Shown one piece after another: positions 8,371 to 17,755 of a stretch of DNA of 28,758 bases (position 1 is the stretch's first letter; each line of letters starts with the position of its first letter). Source of the DNA: Methanobacterium sp. Lineage in GTDB: Archaea; Methanobacteriota; Methanobacteria; Methanobacteriales; Methanobacteriaceae. Below the pieces are notes generated by a model. The model searched no databases and was not told where the DNA came from. It worked only from the letters and a program-made list of their open reading frames with translations. A program made the translations under genes and the position numbers. The DNA is taken from the NCBI GenBank assembly GCA_019084405.1, contig JAHRFX010000027.1, forward strand, positions 1-28,758, written 5' to 3'.

Positions 8371-8391
8371 CCCCTTTTTCTTTTTTTTTAT
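8371..8391 (+). terminator. T-rich terminator after the cobN-like gene
   Basis: Seventeen bases after the stop, a pyrimidine tract (TTTTCCCC, then runs of five and nine T) resembles archaeal oligo-T termination signals. No strong hairpin precedes it, which is normal in archaea. Confidence 0.5.
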
Positions 8392-8500
8392 TGAATGTTG
8401 ATTTTTTTGAGTCCTATTTATGAAAAGAGATTTATTTGCTATTTTTTTCTGTAACGCCTACTAATGGTCTTATAGTTGATTTTTTTCAACTAGATTAAAT

Positions 8501-8570
8501 GTGGAAAAAAGTATCCTAAAAAGCCATAAAAATACTATAATTTGCTTTTTCTTGCTGAGCACATTTATTA
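8501..8570 (+). repeat. Dispersed ~70-bp repeat, copy A
   Basis: This copy matches two others at 25039-25111 and 25203-25271 in the same orientation, at very roughly 80-85% identity by eye with small indels. Shared blocks are GTGGAAAAAAG, ATCCTAAAA, CCATAAA, ATAATTTG and TTTTTTCTTGCTGA. An A-rich block (AAAAAGC) can pair with the later T-rich block (GCTTTTT). Homology to the YdjM-like gene begins exactly where this copy ends, so the repeat marks a recombination junction. Confidence 0.75.
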
Positions 8571-9055
8571 TTCAACTTACCCGTGACCATTCCAGGGTTG
8601 GTAATTACTGCTTTAATATCAGTCATGCCGGATATCATTGACAAGGTGACAGGTAAACACCGGGGTTTTGGCCATTCCTTCATTTTCCTGGCACCGGCCA
8701 TACTGGCCTTCATGATAAACATCTTTCTAGGACTGAGCATCGTATCAGCCTTCATTACCCATGTGGCCCTGGCCATGTTGGTGATTTTCTGTCTGGTGCC
8801 GGTGGCCTATGGCCTGATGGTGGGTATGCCAGATCCAGAGGAGATCTGGGCCCAGGGTGAAGAATTAGAAAATGAAACTGAAAATAACTCGACTAAAGAA
8901 TATATAAAAAGGGATTACAGGAGGTATTATAGTCCTAAAAGTGAGGATAAAAAGGTGGAGGTGATAGTTTAGGTGGTGGATTTTAGGAGGAATTATTCTA
9001 ATAGAGGGAGAGTTGATTTAAATATGGGTGATTTTAATCAAAATCACTCAGACTA
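8568..9055 (+). pseudogene. Decayed partial duplicate of the YdjM-like gene
   Basis: The stretch is closely similar to 2133-2735. It lacks the first ~19 codons and any start in context. It also lacks 117 bases that in the intact copy lie between two GTGGCCCTGG direct repeats (2328-2337 and 2445-2454). Only one GTGGCCCTGG remains here, at 8763-8772. The deletion is in frame but removes D88 and the GVPLFYPF motif. A TAG at 8970-8972 (GTTTAG against GTGAAG in the intact gene) then cuts off the tail, whose sequence is still recognisable to 9055. It cannot make an active enzyme. Confidence 0.85.
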
Positions 9056-9315
9056 ATTTTTCATTTTTATTGAATTATTTTGGGTTACTCAAACCTTTCG
9101 ATTTCAAAAAGACTACTTATACTTTGGAAGTAGAATTAGAATTCATTATCATCTTCATTTATTTAATTGAAAAATAAAATAAATACTTTAAATAAAACCC
9201 GAGATCAAAAGGATAGACATTTCATTTCTACCATGACAAAAATAGTAAGCAGATATGATTAAGAATTAATTTTTGTAAAAATTCAATTTATTTGGATAAT
9301 ATGTGATTATTAATT

Positions 9316-11703
9316 GTGATTTCCATGGCCACTGAAAAAATGGATAAATATAATCTAGCGTCTTTAAAAGTTGAAGATATCGAAATAGGAAAATTAATTT
9401 CTTCATCTTTGAAGCCAGAGGATTATAAAAAACATATTCAAGAAATAAAAGATAAGAGACCCGAAATTAAGAAAAATATTAAGAAAAATATTAACGAAAT
9501 TATTCCATTAATTAAAGAATATGATCCTTTTGAATTACTAACCTGTATTTCATTGAAAAATCTCATTTTAGATCCAGAAACATATAAAGAATCAACACAC
9601 CATGGCAAAGAAAGCTATGTTGAGTATGCATTGAGTTTAATCCTATCTATTCCTAAAAAGGAAGTATGTAAACCGACCAATGAAAAAATAATCAAGAAAT
9701 TTAATGGTCTAATATCTGAAGTTGTAGATGATGTAAATTGGTATTTTTTTACTGAAGCCTCTGAAGGGAAAGAAGATCTAATTAAAGAAGAAATTCGATT
9801 CATGTCTATTGCTAAATTTATTTTTGTTCGTGGAGATTCGTATGATGAACATCATTTAGATTTATTAAAAGATTTGTTTAAAATTCATGATTCGTTTTTA
9901 GAGAAGCATTTCGATTTAACGATTGATGATATTATTTCAGGTGTCAGAAATATTAAATCTCAAATAAATGATAACCTAACTAAAGAATTGGATTTCATGG
10001 TGAAAATTAACGAATCACATTCATTATTTAAAGATTTCACAGAAAATAATAATTTAGATGGCCTTTCTGTTGAAGAAGTTAAAATTAAATTTAATGAATT
10101 GCCTGAAGTAAAGGAAAAAAATAAACAATTAAATGAAATAAATAATGAACGTCAGAGAGTTCCATTTATAATTCGATATAAAGATAGAAGGATGGAAACT
10201 ATTTTAAAATTATTAAGTTCTAATTTTGGTGATAATTCATCATTTTTATCATTTATAAAAGCCCCGGGATGGCCCACTAATGATTCAATAATAAATAAAA
10301 AGCCAATCATAGAACATGAAGGATTATATTATTGCTTTAATCCAAATATTTTATTTAGAAATATGAGGGAAATTTTAGAGTCTTGGATTAGAGAAAAAGA
10401 TAAAACTTATTTTGAAATTAACTATCAAAAAAGTCGTTCTTTATTCCTTGAAAATAAAGCTCTAGATTATTTCAGATCCATATTTCCAGATGCTGAAGTA
10501 TATAACAAACTTTTTTACCATGTTGTTGAAAATGGAGAGAATAAACGACCAGAAACTGATGGGATTATAATATATGATAATAATATTTTCATATTAGAGG
10601 CAAAATCTGGTTCTTTTTCATTATCTGCACGTAGAGGAGGATTAAAAGCAATTGAAAGAGACGTGGCTAAGTTGATTGATGATGCATACTGCCAAGCATT
10701 AAGAACAAAAAAATACATTGATGAAAATAATGAACCTCGTTTTGAATATGAAAATGGTTCTGATGCGTTAATAATTAAAAATAAACGCATGTTTAAGAAT
10801 ATTTTTTTAATCAACATAACATTAGAGAATTTAGATTATTTTTCTACAAGATTAGGATCATTAAATGCTTTTAATCTAATTCAAGGAAAAGAATGGCCCT
10901 GGTCAGTATTTATAAATGATTTAAGGATAATTTCAGAATTAATTGAATTTCCTAGTGAATTTATTTTATATTTAAAAAATAGGGTAAAGCTTGAAGAATT
11001 TTCTAGTTTTCGCGCTTATGATGAAATGGATTTATTTATGTATTTTTTAAAAAACAATCTTGATATTGAAGGTCATGAAGTGCAAAATATGGTAATTATT
11101 CCAGAAGGGTATACTGAACCATTAGATAGGTATTATAATTATCTTGCAGGTATGGTTTCCACAGGAGAAAGACCTAAATTAAATATTTCTAACAAATACA
11201 AAGAACTACTAATTGAAATTGAGAAAACAAAGAAAAGGGGACATACAGAAGTAACTACCTTGTTACTTAATCTATATTCTGATATACATGAAAGAATCCT
11301 CGGAAATTTAGAAAAAATAAAAAATGAACTCAAATTAAATAAAAATCATAATTACTACTTCAATATTTACAGTAATGAATATAAAATCGGTTTAACATTC
11401 TTAATTACAAATCATGGAAATTATGATTCATTAGCTGTTGAGGATTGTTGTAAAATGGAAATGTATAAAACTCGTTTAGACGACTGGATTAAACTAAATA
11501 TTAATCTAAAAGACGATAAAATTACGGTTGAAGATTTTAAAATATATAAGCAAAAATGGATACAGAATAACCGTAAAGATAAAAAACTTAAAAACTTTAA
11601 AGGATTAGGATTTGTAGGATTCCGATCAGTTGACAACAAAATGGAGAATAATGCTATTTGTCCTTGTGGTAGTAAAATAAAATATAAAAAATGCTGTAAA
11701 TAA
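9316..11703 (+). CDS. Large putative PD-(D/E)xK nuclease with C-terminal SEC-C zinc motif
   Basis: The ~795-residue protein is AT-rich and Lys/Asn/Ile-rich. Residues 1-340 are helical and unrecognised. Around 400-470 a nuclease-like core appears: 'RPETDGIIIYDNNIFILEAKSG', with D415 and E429-x-K431, followed by a helix 'DDAYCQALRTKKYI' typical of NERD-like and restriction-like nucleases. The last 14 residues are a SEC-C motif, CPCGSKIKYKKCC, with Zn ligands C782, C784, C793 and C794. Two starts compete: GTG 9316 (GTGAT eight bases upstream) and ATG 9325 (GTGAT four bases upstream). It stands alone, with no partner in the same direction, and is convergent with the csa3-like gene. A defence or DNA-damage role is inferred from fold and setting; the target is unknown. 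Confidence 0.6.
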   Translation: MISMATEKMDKYNLASLKVEDIEIGKLISSSLKPEDYKKHIQEIKDKRPEIKKNIKKNINEIIPLIKEYDPFELLTCISLKNLILDPETYKESTHHGKESYVEYALSLILSIPKKEVCKPTNEKIIKKFNGLISEVVDDVNWYFFTEASEGKEDLIKEEIRFMSIAKFIFVRGDSYDEHHLDLLKDLFKIHDSFLEKHFDLTIDDIISGVRNIKSQINDNLTKELDFMVKINESHSLFKDFTENNNLDGLSVEEVKIKFNELPEVKEKNKQLNEINNERQRVPFIIRYKDRRMETILKLLSSNFGDNSSFLSFIKAPGWPTNDSIINKKPIIEHEGLYYCFNPNILFRNMREILESWIREKDKTYFEINYQKSRSLFLENKALDYFRSIFPDAEVYNKLFYHVVENGENKRPETDGIIIYDNNIFILEAKSGSFSLSARRGGLKAIERDVAKLIDDAYCQALRTKKYIDENNEPRFEYENGSDALIIKNKRMFKNIFLINITLENLDYFSTRLGSLNAFNLIQGKEWPWSVFINDLRIISELIEFPSEFILYLKNRVKLEEFSSFRAYDEMDLFMYFLKNNLDIEGHEVQNMVIIPEGYTEPLDRYYNYLAGMVSTGERPKLNISNKYKELLIEIEKTKKRGHTEVTTLLLNLYSDIHERILGNLEKIKNELKLNKNHNYYFNIYSNEYKIGLTFLITNHGNYDSLAVEDCCKMEMYKTRLDDWIKLNINLKDDKITVEDFKIYKQKWIQNNRKDKKLKNFKGLGFVGFRSVDNKMENNAICPCGSKIKYKKCCK

Positions 11704-11789
11704 ATAATTTATAATTATTTTAGGTTAATATGAAAAACCCTTTAATAACTTTTACAATCCATAAAATATATGTTTTGAAATCATAAAAA

Positions 11790-12383
11790 TTAAATAACCG
11801 CCAGTTCTCCGGCAGAGGTTATCTCCAGTTTTTCCTGATCTATAAATCCCATCTCCCGTAGTTCCCTGATGTGGTTGTAGGTCATCCCCCTGCTGATACC
11901 AAGCTTAAAGGCCAGATCTTTTACCGATGTTTCACCTTCCATTAATGCTTCCAGTAGTTGTTTTTTGGTTTTGGATATGCCGAAGTTGAGTATGGGTAGG
12001 TCAATTAATTCATGGTCTTCCTGGGTGACATATACGATTCTTTCTACTTCCTGGTGCCGGCTATAACAGCCAAAGAGTGCTCCCAGTGCCTGAGTTTTTC
12101 GCCCACCACTGACATTCACTACCACTTTTTTTCCGGCTGCTTTTTCTTCATCTATTGCCTGGGCGGTGTCCTGGGCAATCTGGACCACGTTATATAAACT
12201 GGTTTCCTGGTATACTATTTCAATGAATTTTCCAAAAGTATCCACTAACATCTGCTCCACTTTATTTTTCTCTTCAGGAGGATTATCTTCTCTTAAAAGA
12301 ACCAGTTTCTTAGGGGAGAACTGGGTGATGCAATACATGACGGGCTCAATAGAATAAATAGTAGAAATTAAAGTTGTTTCGAT
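11790..12383 (-). CDS. csa3: Csa3-like CARF/winged-helix transcription regulator, orphan
   Basis: Residues 1-120 form a CARF-type Rossmann domain with the nucleotide-loop signature 'VVVNVSGGRKTQALGALFG'. The C-terminal ~65 residues are a winged helix ('TSVKDLAFKLGISRGMTYNHIREL'). Csa3 proteins bind cyclic oligoadenylate and regulate cas or defence promoters. The first ATG (12338) would delete the first CARF strand. In-frame codons upstream read IETTLISTIYSIEPV and are clearly part of the fold, but no ATG, GTG or TTG precedes them before a stop. ATC at 12383 (or ATT at 12386), three bases after GTGAT, is the likely non-canonical start. No cas genes or CRISPR repeats are present, so it may serve defence genes here or a distant CRISPR locus. 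Confidence 0.7.
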   Translation of the reverse strand: METTLISTIYSIEPVMYCITQFSPKKLVLLREDNPPEEKNKVEQMLVDTFGKFIEIVYQETSLYNVVQIAQDTAQAIDEEKAAGKKVVVNVSGGRKTQALGALFGCYSRHQEVERIVYVTQEDHELIDLPILNFGISKTKKQLLEALMEGETSVKDLAFKLGISRGMTYNHIRELREMGFIDQEKLEITSAGELAVI

Positions 12384-12386
12384 AAT

Positions 12387-12740
12387 ATCACTTTCCTTAA
12401 AATTACCTAATGCTTATGGTAACTCATGGTTACTTATGTATGCTAATATGTCATAACTCGTTTATATTTATATTTTATCTAAATAATGGCAAAAATGGCC
12501 TACTAAAAGTCTGAGTCTAATAATTTTCGCTGCATTTAACTTCAGTTATTATAATTAGCTGTTATTATGGCCGAATTGCCCTATTAGAAATAAATTTTAT
12601 TAAAACAATAAATCGATTATAAAATTTTATATCTAAAAATTCTTAAAATAATTACTAGATTTTACCTATTACTTGCCACACGCTATCTCCACCTTTAAAT
12701 AAGATTGATTTAAACTTATTATATTGTAGGAGGTGGATTT
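12387..12740. promoter_or_regulatory. Divergent promoter region between csa3-like and NERD genes
   Basis: No gene is seen in these 354 bases. For the csa3-like gene (minus strand) a TATA box lies at 12463-12472 (TATAAATATA on that strand), giving a leader of about 55 bases. Within that leader GTAAC (12419-12423) and GTTAC (12429-12433) form an inverted repeat, with ATGGTAAC and ATGGTTAC also in direct repeat. This could be an autoregulatory site. For the NERD gene (plus strand) TTTAAATAAG at 12694-12703 fits a TATA box, with GTAGGAGGTGG (12727-12737) as its ribosome site. Confidence 0.4.
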
Positions 12741-13610
12741 TTGCCGTACTTTATTTGTGAAGATTGTGATATGAGTTATGAGGTGGATAGTGGTGAGGAT
12801 CCCTCTTTATATATGTGCAGCCAGTGTGATGGCCCTTTAATTTATGTTGAAAAATTAGCTGAATATGGCCGTGATCCGGAGACTTCGGAGATTACTAAAA
12901 TCGGTAGCTCCACCTTCACCGAGAAGATGGTTTCACGATATAATTTCATAATGTACATTGCAGCTGCAATATTCTTACTTAGTGCCTTAGCCCTTTATTT
13001 TGGTTACTACTTGGCTATTTTACCCCTGCTGGCCTTTTCTGGTGTGATAGTATCTATTTCCTCCCGCCGCAGGAGCTGGAAAAAGGGAGATAAAGGAGAA
13101 AAGATAGTGGCCTGGTGCCTGGATGAACTCACCAAGTGCATTATTTTTAATGACGTGAACTTGCCCCAGGGCCGGGGCAACATCGACCATGTAATATTAT
13201 CCCCCAATGGTCTTTTTGTCCTGGAGACTAAAAACTATAAAGGCCGCTTCGCAGTTAAAGGGGATGAATGGTTCTATAAAAAAGACAAACGCATTATAAA
13301 ATCAAAATCCAATCCCGGTAAACAGATTAAACGCAACGCACTCTCTTTAAAAAAATTTTTAGATCATTCCATGGATATGGATAAGGTCTGGATTAATTCC
13401 TTAGTGGTTATGGTAAATGGCCATGTGGATATAATAGATCCCACCCCACATTATAACATAATCCGGCCATCACAGATAGAAAGGGCCGTTAAAATAGGTA
13501 AAAGTAAGTTAGATCTGGATACTATTTATTCTCTATCATGTCTATTGCAGGATTATTCTAGTGAAATGGTCTATCGGGCCGGTGATTGGCCAGAAGAGTG
13601 GACCCAGTAA
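12741..13610 (+). CDS. Zinc-ribbon, two-helix membrane protein with NERD nuclease-related domain
   Basis: The 289-residue protein starts with a zinc ribbon (C6, C9, C26, C29) and has two hydrophobic helices between about 68 and 107. A NERD domain follows, from about 115 to 240. NERD is a PD-(D/E)xK-type nuclease-related fold; the visible active-site pattern is 'NIDHVILSPNGLFVLETKNYKG' with D149 and E162-x-K164, all retained. The TTG start at 12741 is fixed by the strong AGGAGGTGG just before it. The protein would sit on the inner membrane with the NERD domain in the cytoplasm. Its role is unknown; such proteins are widespread in methanogens. Its stop lies one base before the stop of the convergent small gene. 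Confidence 0.8.
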   Translation: MPYFICEDCDMSYEVDSGEDPSLYMCSQCDGPLIYVEKLAEYGRDPETSEITKIGSSTFTEKMVSRYNFIMYIAAAIFLLSALALYFGYYLAILPLLAFSGVIVSISSRRRSWKKGDKGEKIVAWCLDELTKCIIFNDVNLPQGRGNIDHVILSPNGLFVLETKNYKGRFAVKGDEWFYKKDKRIIKSKSNPGKQIKRNALSLKKFLDHSMDMDKVWINSLVVMVNGHVDIIDPTPHYNIIRPSQIERAVKIGKSKLDLDTIYSLSCLLQDYSSEMVYRAGDWPEEWTQ

Positions 13611-13611
13611 A

Positions 13612-13902
13612 CTATATTAACAGTTTCTGTCCGTCATCTTTTTTGATTTTTTGCAGGTTTTCTTCTGTCTTTTTTATCCAGTTTAAGGTTCTCTGGGCAT
13701 CCACCCTGGGTCCATGGCTAGAATTGTTATTTCGGGAATCATTTACTATTTCCAAGGCGTGGTCCAGGGACTCTTGCACATCCCCTTGAAATATTAAAAA
13801 GTCCTTCAAGGAAAATACTAGGAGTTCCTCATCAAGGTTGAATACTCCATGACTATAGAGTATTACTTCATCTTCAGGTTTTTTCATTTTAAGAGACTTC
13901 AT
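13612..13902 (-). CDS. Small hypothetical protein
   Basis: This 96-residue soluble protein rich in Leu, Asp, Glu and Lys is not a family I recognise. The middle ('DFLIFQGDVQESLDHALEIV') and the end look helical, with no cysteines and no membrane segment. ATG at 13902 has GGGAGAT nine bases upstream and an in-frame TGA shortly before it, which supports this start. Its base composition matches the host-like genes (NERD, csa3-like) and not the AT-rich accessory genes. It converges tail to tail with the NERD gene, one base apart. It could be a small regulatory or adaptor protein. Confidence 0.55.
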   Translation of the reverse strand: MKSLKMKKPEDEVILYSHGVFNLDEELLVFSLKDFLIFQGDVQESLDHALEIVNDSRNNNSSHGPRVDAQRTLNWIKKTEENLQKIKKDDGQKLLI

Positions 13903-14145
13903 CCGGCCAGTATCTCCCGGTCAATTTTCTTAAGTTTAAAAAAAATATTTTCATAAATTCAAACAGGACCATTAAATTTTGTAAATCTTTAGTTTGTTTA
14001 TAGTGATAATAAGTAGTAATAATAGATGTTTTAATTCCAGAATTTGTAAAACTAAAAAATAATAATGCTTTTTTATTTTTATTATATATCTGCTAGCAAA
14101 TTTACTTGTATTGATGATATAATCCCATAATTTCCAATATATAAT

Positions 14146-17100
14146 TTAAGAATTGTTTTTTAGAAATTTTTCGATTAATTCTCTTTCAGTTTCATTGAGA
14201 TTATATAAGTCATAAATTAGATTATTAATTTTATTATTTCTAATTTTAATTTCAGTTAGTATAGGTTCAATAATATCCATAGAATTTAGGAATTTATTTT
14301 TCAGCTTATCCTCATTTGAAACTATATCTACTTTTTTTTTCTTTAACTCATTTAAAATTTCATTGAAAGATAATTCATAAAATTTATTTAACTTATTTGA
14401 AAACTTTTCTATTTTAAATTCATCTTCAAGCCATTTTTTAAATATATTTGTTTCATATATTAAATCATGATTTAGTTGGGTAATAATTTCTGCCTCTTCA
14501 TTTAATTGTGATTTATAATTAAAATCGATTAAAGGGATTTTTAATGCTCTTAAATCATTAAGATAAACATGAATACCGCTTGAAATCATCATTTTAAAAT
14601 AAAAATCTACCAATTTTGAGTTCATTAAACATAATATAAACCTTAAATCAAAATTTTTGGAATTTTCAATGCCTTTATTATCATCAATAATATTTTTTAA
14701 TTGATGCTTAAGTTGGCAACAACTTGTTGTATGACTAGTATAAAATCCAGAGTTATCATAGGCGGCTAAAATTCCTTTTTTACCCGAAATATCTCTAATT
14801 ATTATTTTTTCATTTTCGAAAAGTTCTGGAAACATAGGATTATACAATTCACTCACATCATAATGTAACCATAAACCATCATAATCCAAAACATACTTAT
14901 CTAAATTTTTTCCTACAATCAATGGTTTACAATTTTCATTTATTTGTTCTTTAAGATGGAATTTTGACTGTGGTACGCTCCTAGTTCCCCAATTAATATA
15001 ACAAATATCACCAAGATCTATTGAGTTATTTTCGATTTTTTTTATAATTGGAATAACATCTTCATTTAAATTAAATCTAAACTTATAGTCCGGTATTTCA
15101 AAAAAAATAGATTGAGGAATCTTAGAAATCCTAATTGTTGATTCATGTATTTCATTAGGATATTCTGGAGAAATAACTGTCAAATAATTATCCATTCTTA
15201 ATTTAGAGTTATTTTCTTTTCTTAATATTAAAATAATCGGGGTGTTAACTGCTCCTTCAAAAATTTTAAAAGGAGTTAAATCTACAATTTGATTCATAAT
15301 ACAATTATTCAATATAAATTCTCTTAATTTCAATCCATAAGGTTGATTTGCGAATTTGTCAGGTATTATAAATGCGAAACTGCCATTATCTTTTAACAAA
15401 CTAATACTTTTTTCGATAAATAGTACGTATAAATCAAATTTTTTATGAGCTGTTTCGTAAATTTTTTTGAAATATTCAACTTCACCTTTATTTTGTGATA
15501 TTTTGTAAATATTAACATAGGGGGGATTGCCAATAACTATATCAAATCCAGGATTACTATTTTGGAATACTTCAGCAAAATAGAGTTTCCAAATGAAAAA
15601 GGGCTTAGATTTTTTCTTTTTATACTCTTTAAGATTATCAATAGCCTCTTCATTACCATTTCCCTTAAGAGTTTCTTCAATAAATTGCCATTCTATAGAT
15701 TCTATTTGTTTTCGAAGTTTTTTCTTTTTGTTAGGACTTTCTGCATTGAAAAATAATTCGTGCTTTTCTTTTAAAAGCTTAAGTTTTTTCTGTGCTTCAC
15801 TCGCAAAAAGATTGGATTGAGAATTCTTATTACTTTTTAAACTTAGTTTTTTGGCTTTTTTTCTTAGTTTACTAATTAAATTATCAATATTAGCAATTTT
15901 ATTGAAATCTCTAGAATCATTTGCCATTAATTTTTTTAATTCATTTTCCAGATATTTTTTCTCTGTAATTATTTTATCTAAGTCGGGATTTATTTTAGGA
16001 ATTTCAAGTAACTTATCATCAAATAGTTTCATACCTTCAAATTCTTCAATTAGACTATTACCGCACATTATTTTATGATCAAGATTCGGTAATGGTTTAA
16101 TATCCCCAATTTCTTCTTCATCTACAACTAATGAAAGCCAAAATCTTAATTTAGTAATATCAACCGCAGAGGAATCAATATCAACACCATACAAACAATT
16201 TTCAATAGTTTCTCTTTTTAAATCATAATTTTTTGTTTCTTTTTCAGATAATATAGACAGTATAGACCTTGCCCTTACGATCTCGTTCATCATACCCACA
16301 GGAAATGCACCAGACCCAACTGCAGGGTCCACAACTTTTATATCTATCAATAATTGATTAATATCGGATGAGTATAATCTAATAGCTTCTGGAATAGTTT
16401 TATATTTAACAGAGGTTCCATATTTTTTTTTTTGTTCTTGTTCTTTGATTATTAAATCAAGGGTAAATTCTCCTTTTTTGATGAAGTATTCAATATCTTC
16501 ATGTGAAATATCAGCTAAATTTGTTTCTAGATAATTAATTAGGCTTTGTTGGCACATGTAATGAACTATTTCCCTTGGAGTATAGAATGCACCTTTTGAT
16601 TTTCTATCAGTAACTTCTAAGAGATTTTCAAATACTTTTCCTAACATTTCGGGATCGACAGCAACTTCTTTTTCTAATGGCTCGTCTTCCTTTATTGTGA
16701 AATTAAATAAATCAAAAGTGTCTAATATTTCTTTGAAAATTTTGTTATCTAAAGTTATATCAGTTCCTGCCCAATCATAGTCATTTAAGGGTTCAAAAAG
16801 TCCTCCATTTAGGAAAGGTATCCTGCAATCGAATTTACTGTAGTAATCGCCATCTCTTTCGGTTGCTAGTGCTTCATATAATAAGGGTTCTAGCATATCA
16901 TTGAAAAAGTTTTCATAACTTCCCATTTCACCGTCAAATAGTTTTCTTAAGAAATTTTTAGGACCATTACCCCATGATTCTTGTCGCTTTACACCTAGCC
17001 ATCCTTTTTTTTGGAGGAAATATATGAAAACGATTTGTCCTAATAATTTTTTGGCGAAATCCGTAGTTAATATGTTATTTCCATTAAATTCTTTTTCTAT

Positions 17101-17754
17101 GACTGGATCATTTTTAATTACTTCTTCTAATGATTCTTTCAGATCTAAGAATATTTTTTTGTATTCCGTGAAGAACTCTTTAGTCACGGTTTCAATACTG
17201 AATGCTGCTTCAATTTGTTCTAATGTTGGTTTAATGTCTTCTTCTCTGATTATATCTAAAAATTGAGTTCTGCAAGTATGGTTTGGTTCATTTAGTCCTA
17301 CTAGATATGATGATCTTTTGGCAGGGGTTAGTTTTGTTTTGGGTTTTACTTTGCCATCTTCTTTTACAAGTTCATATTCCATTTTTACAAATGAGAATCG
17401 CCAGTCTTCAGGTTCATCTCCATAAAATGCAACCAGTGCCGCGTCTCTGTCATTTTTTTCCAGGAATTTTGCAATTAAATTTCTTTGCATGGTTCTAGCC
17501 CTGTCTCGGGAGCTAGTTCTTTTTAAACCGACCGCGAAAACTTGAATGAAATTTTTGGAATCATCCATATATGTTCCTAGTGAATGGAATTCATCCACAA
17601 AATCGTTATATTCTTTTGGCAAATATTTTTTAATGTCTTGTTGATTTAATCTAAAGTCATTGAGTAATTCTTTGATAAAATTACCAAATTTATAAATATC
17701 AAATTCAGATAGGAATGTTTCATCCAATAATTTCACTGCGGTTTGATTATCCAT
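14146..17754 (-). CDS. Eco57I/YeeA-like N6-adenine DNA methyltransferase
   Basis: This is a 1,202-residue type II/IIG-style methyltransferase (COG1002-like). Its long N-terminal region, residues 1-370, contains no nuclease motif that I can identify. The region 'GKVFENLLEVTDRKSKGAFYTPREIVHYM' near 370-400 is typical just before an N6-adenine methylase core. Motif I, 'VDPAVGSGAFPVGM', lies near 475, and motif IV, 'NPPYVNI', near 745. The C-terminal third resembles a target-recognition domain and ends in helical, coiled-coil-like segments. It would modify adenine to mark self DNA. The ATG lies a base after the helicase stop with GGCGAT upstream, so the two genes form an operon, helicase first. 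Cutting presumably depends on the partner. The gene is AT-rich, which suggests acquisition. Confidence 0.85.
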   Translation of the reverse strand: MDNQTAVKLLDETFLSEFDIYKFGNFIKELLNDFRLNQQDIKKYLPKEYNDFVDEFHSLGTYMDDSKNFIQVFAVGLKRTSSRDRARTMQRNLIAKFLEKNDRDAALVAFYGDEPEDWRFSFVKMEYELVKEDGKVKPKTKLTPAKRSSYLVGLNEPNHTCRTQFLDIIREEDIKPTLEQIEAAFSIETVTKEFFTEYKKIFLDLKESLEEVIKNDPVIEKEFNGNNILTTDFAKKLLGQIVFIYFLQKKGWLGVKRQESWGNGPKNFLRKLFDGEMGSYENFFNDMLEPLLYEALATERDGDYYSKFDCRIPFLNGGLFEPLNDYDWAGTDITLDNKIFKEILDTFDLFNFTIKEDEPLEKEVAVDPEMLGKVFENLLEVTDRKSKGAFYTPREIVHYMCQQSLINYLETNLADISHEDIEYFIKKGEFTLDLIIKEQEQKKKYGTSVKYKTIPEAIRLYSSDINQLLIDIKVVDPAVGSGAFPVGMMNEIVRARSILSILSEKETKNYDLKRETIENCLYGVDIDSSAVDITKLRFWLSLVVDEEEIGDIKPLPNLDHKIMCGNSLIEEFEGMKLFDDKLLEIPKINPDLDKIITEKKYLENELKKLMANDSRDFNKIANIDNLISKLRKKAKKLSLKSNKNSQSNLFASEAQKKLKLLKEKHELFFNAESPNKKKKLRKQIESIEWQFIEETLKGNGNEEAIDNLKEYKKKKSKPFFIWKLYFAEVFQNSNPGFDIVIGNPPYVNIYKISQNKGEVEYFKKIYETAHKKFDLYVLFIEKSISLLKDNGSFAFIIPDKFANQPYGLKLREFILNNCIMNQIVDLTPFKIFEGAVNTPIILILRKENNSKLRMDNYLTVISPEYPNEIHESTIRISKIPQSIFFEIPDYKFRFNLNEDVIPIIKKIENNSIDLGDICYINWGTRSVPQSKFHLKEQINENCKPLIVGKNLDKYVLDYDGLWLHYDVSELYNPMFPELFENEKIIIRDISGKKGILAAYDNSGFYTSHTTSCCQLKHQLKNIIDDNKGIENSKNFDLRFILCLMNSKLVDFYFKMMISSGIHVYLNDLRALKIPLIDFNYKSQLNEEAEIITQLNHDLIYETNIFKKWLEDEFKIEKFSNKLNKFYELSFNEILNELKKKKVDIVSNEDKLKNKFLNSMDIIEPILTEIKIRNNKINNLIYDLYNLNETERELIEKFLKNNS

Positions 17755-17755
17755 T

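Noticed and set aside
8516..8776. Minus-strand frame over the YdjM-like pseudogene
   Set aside because: An equivalent antisense frame is present in the intact gene (2114-2320), so it is only a shadow of the coding strand.
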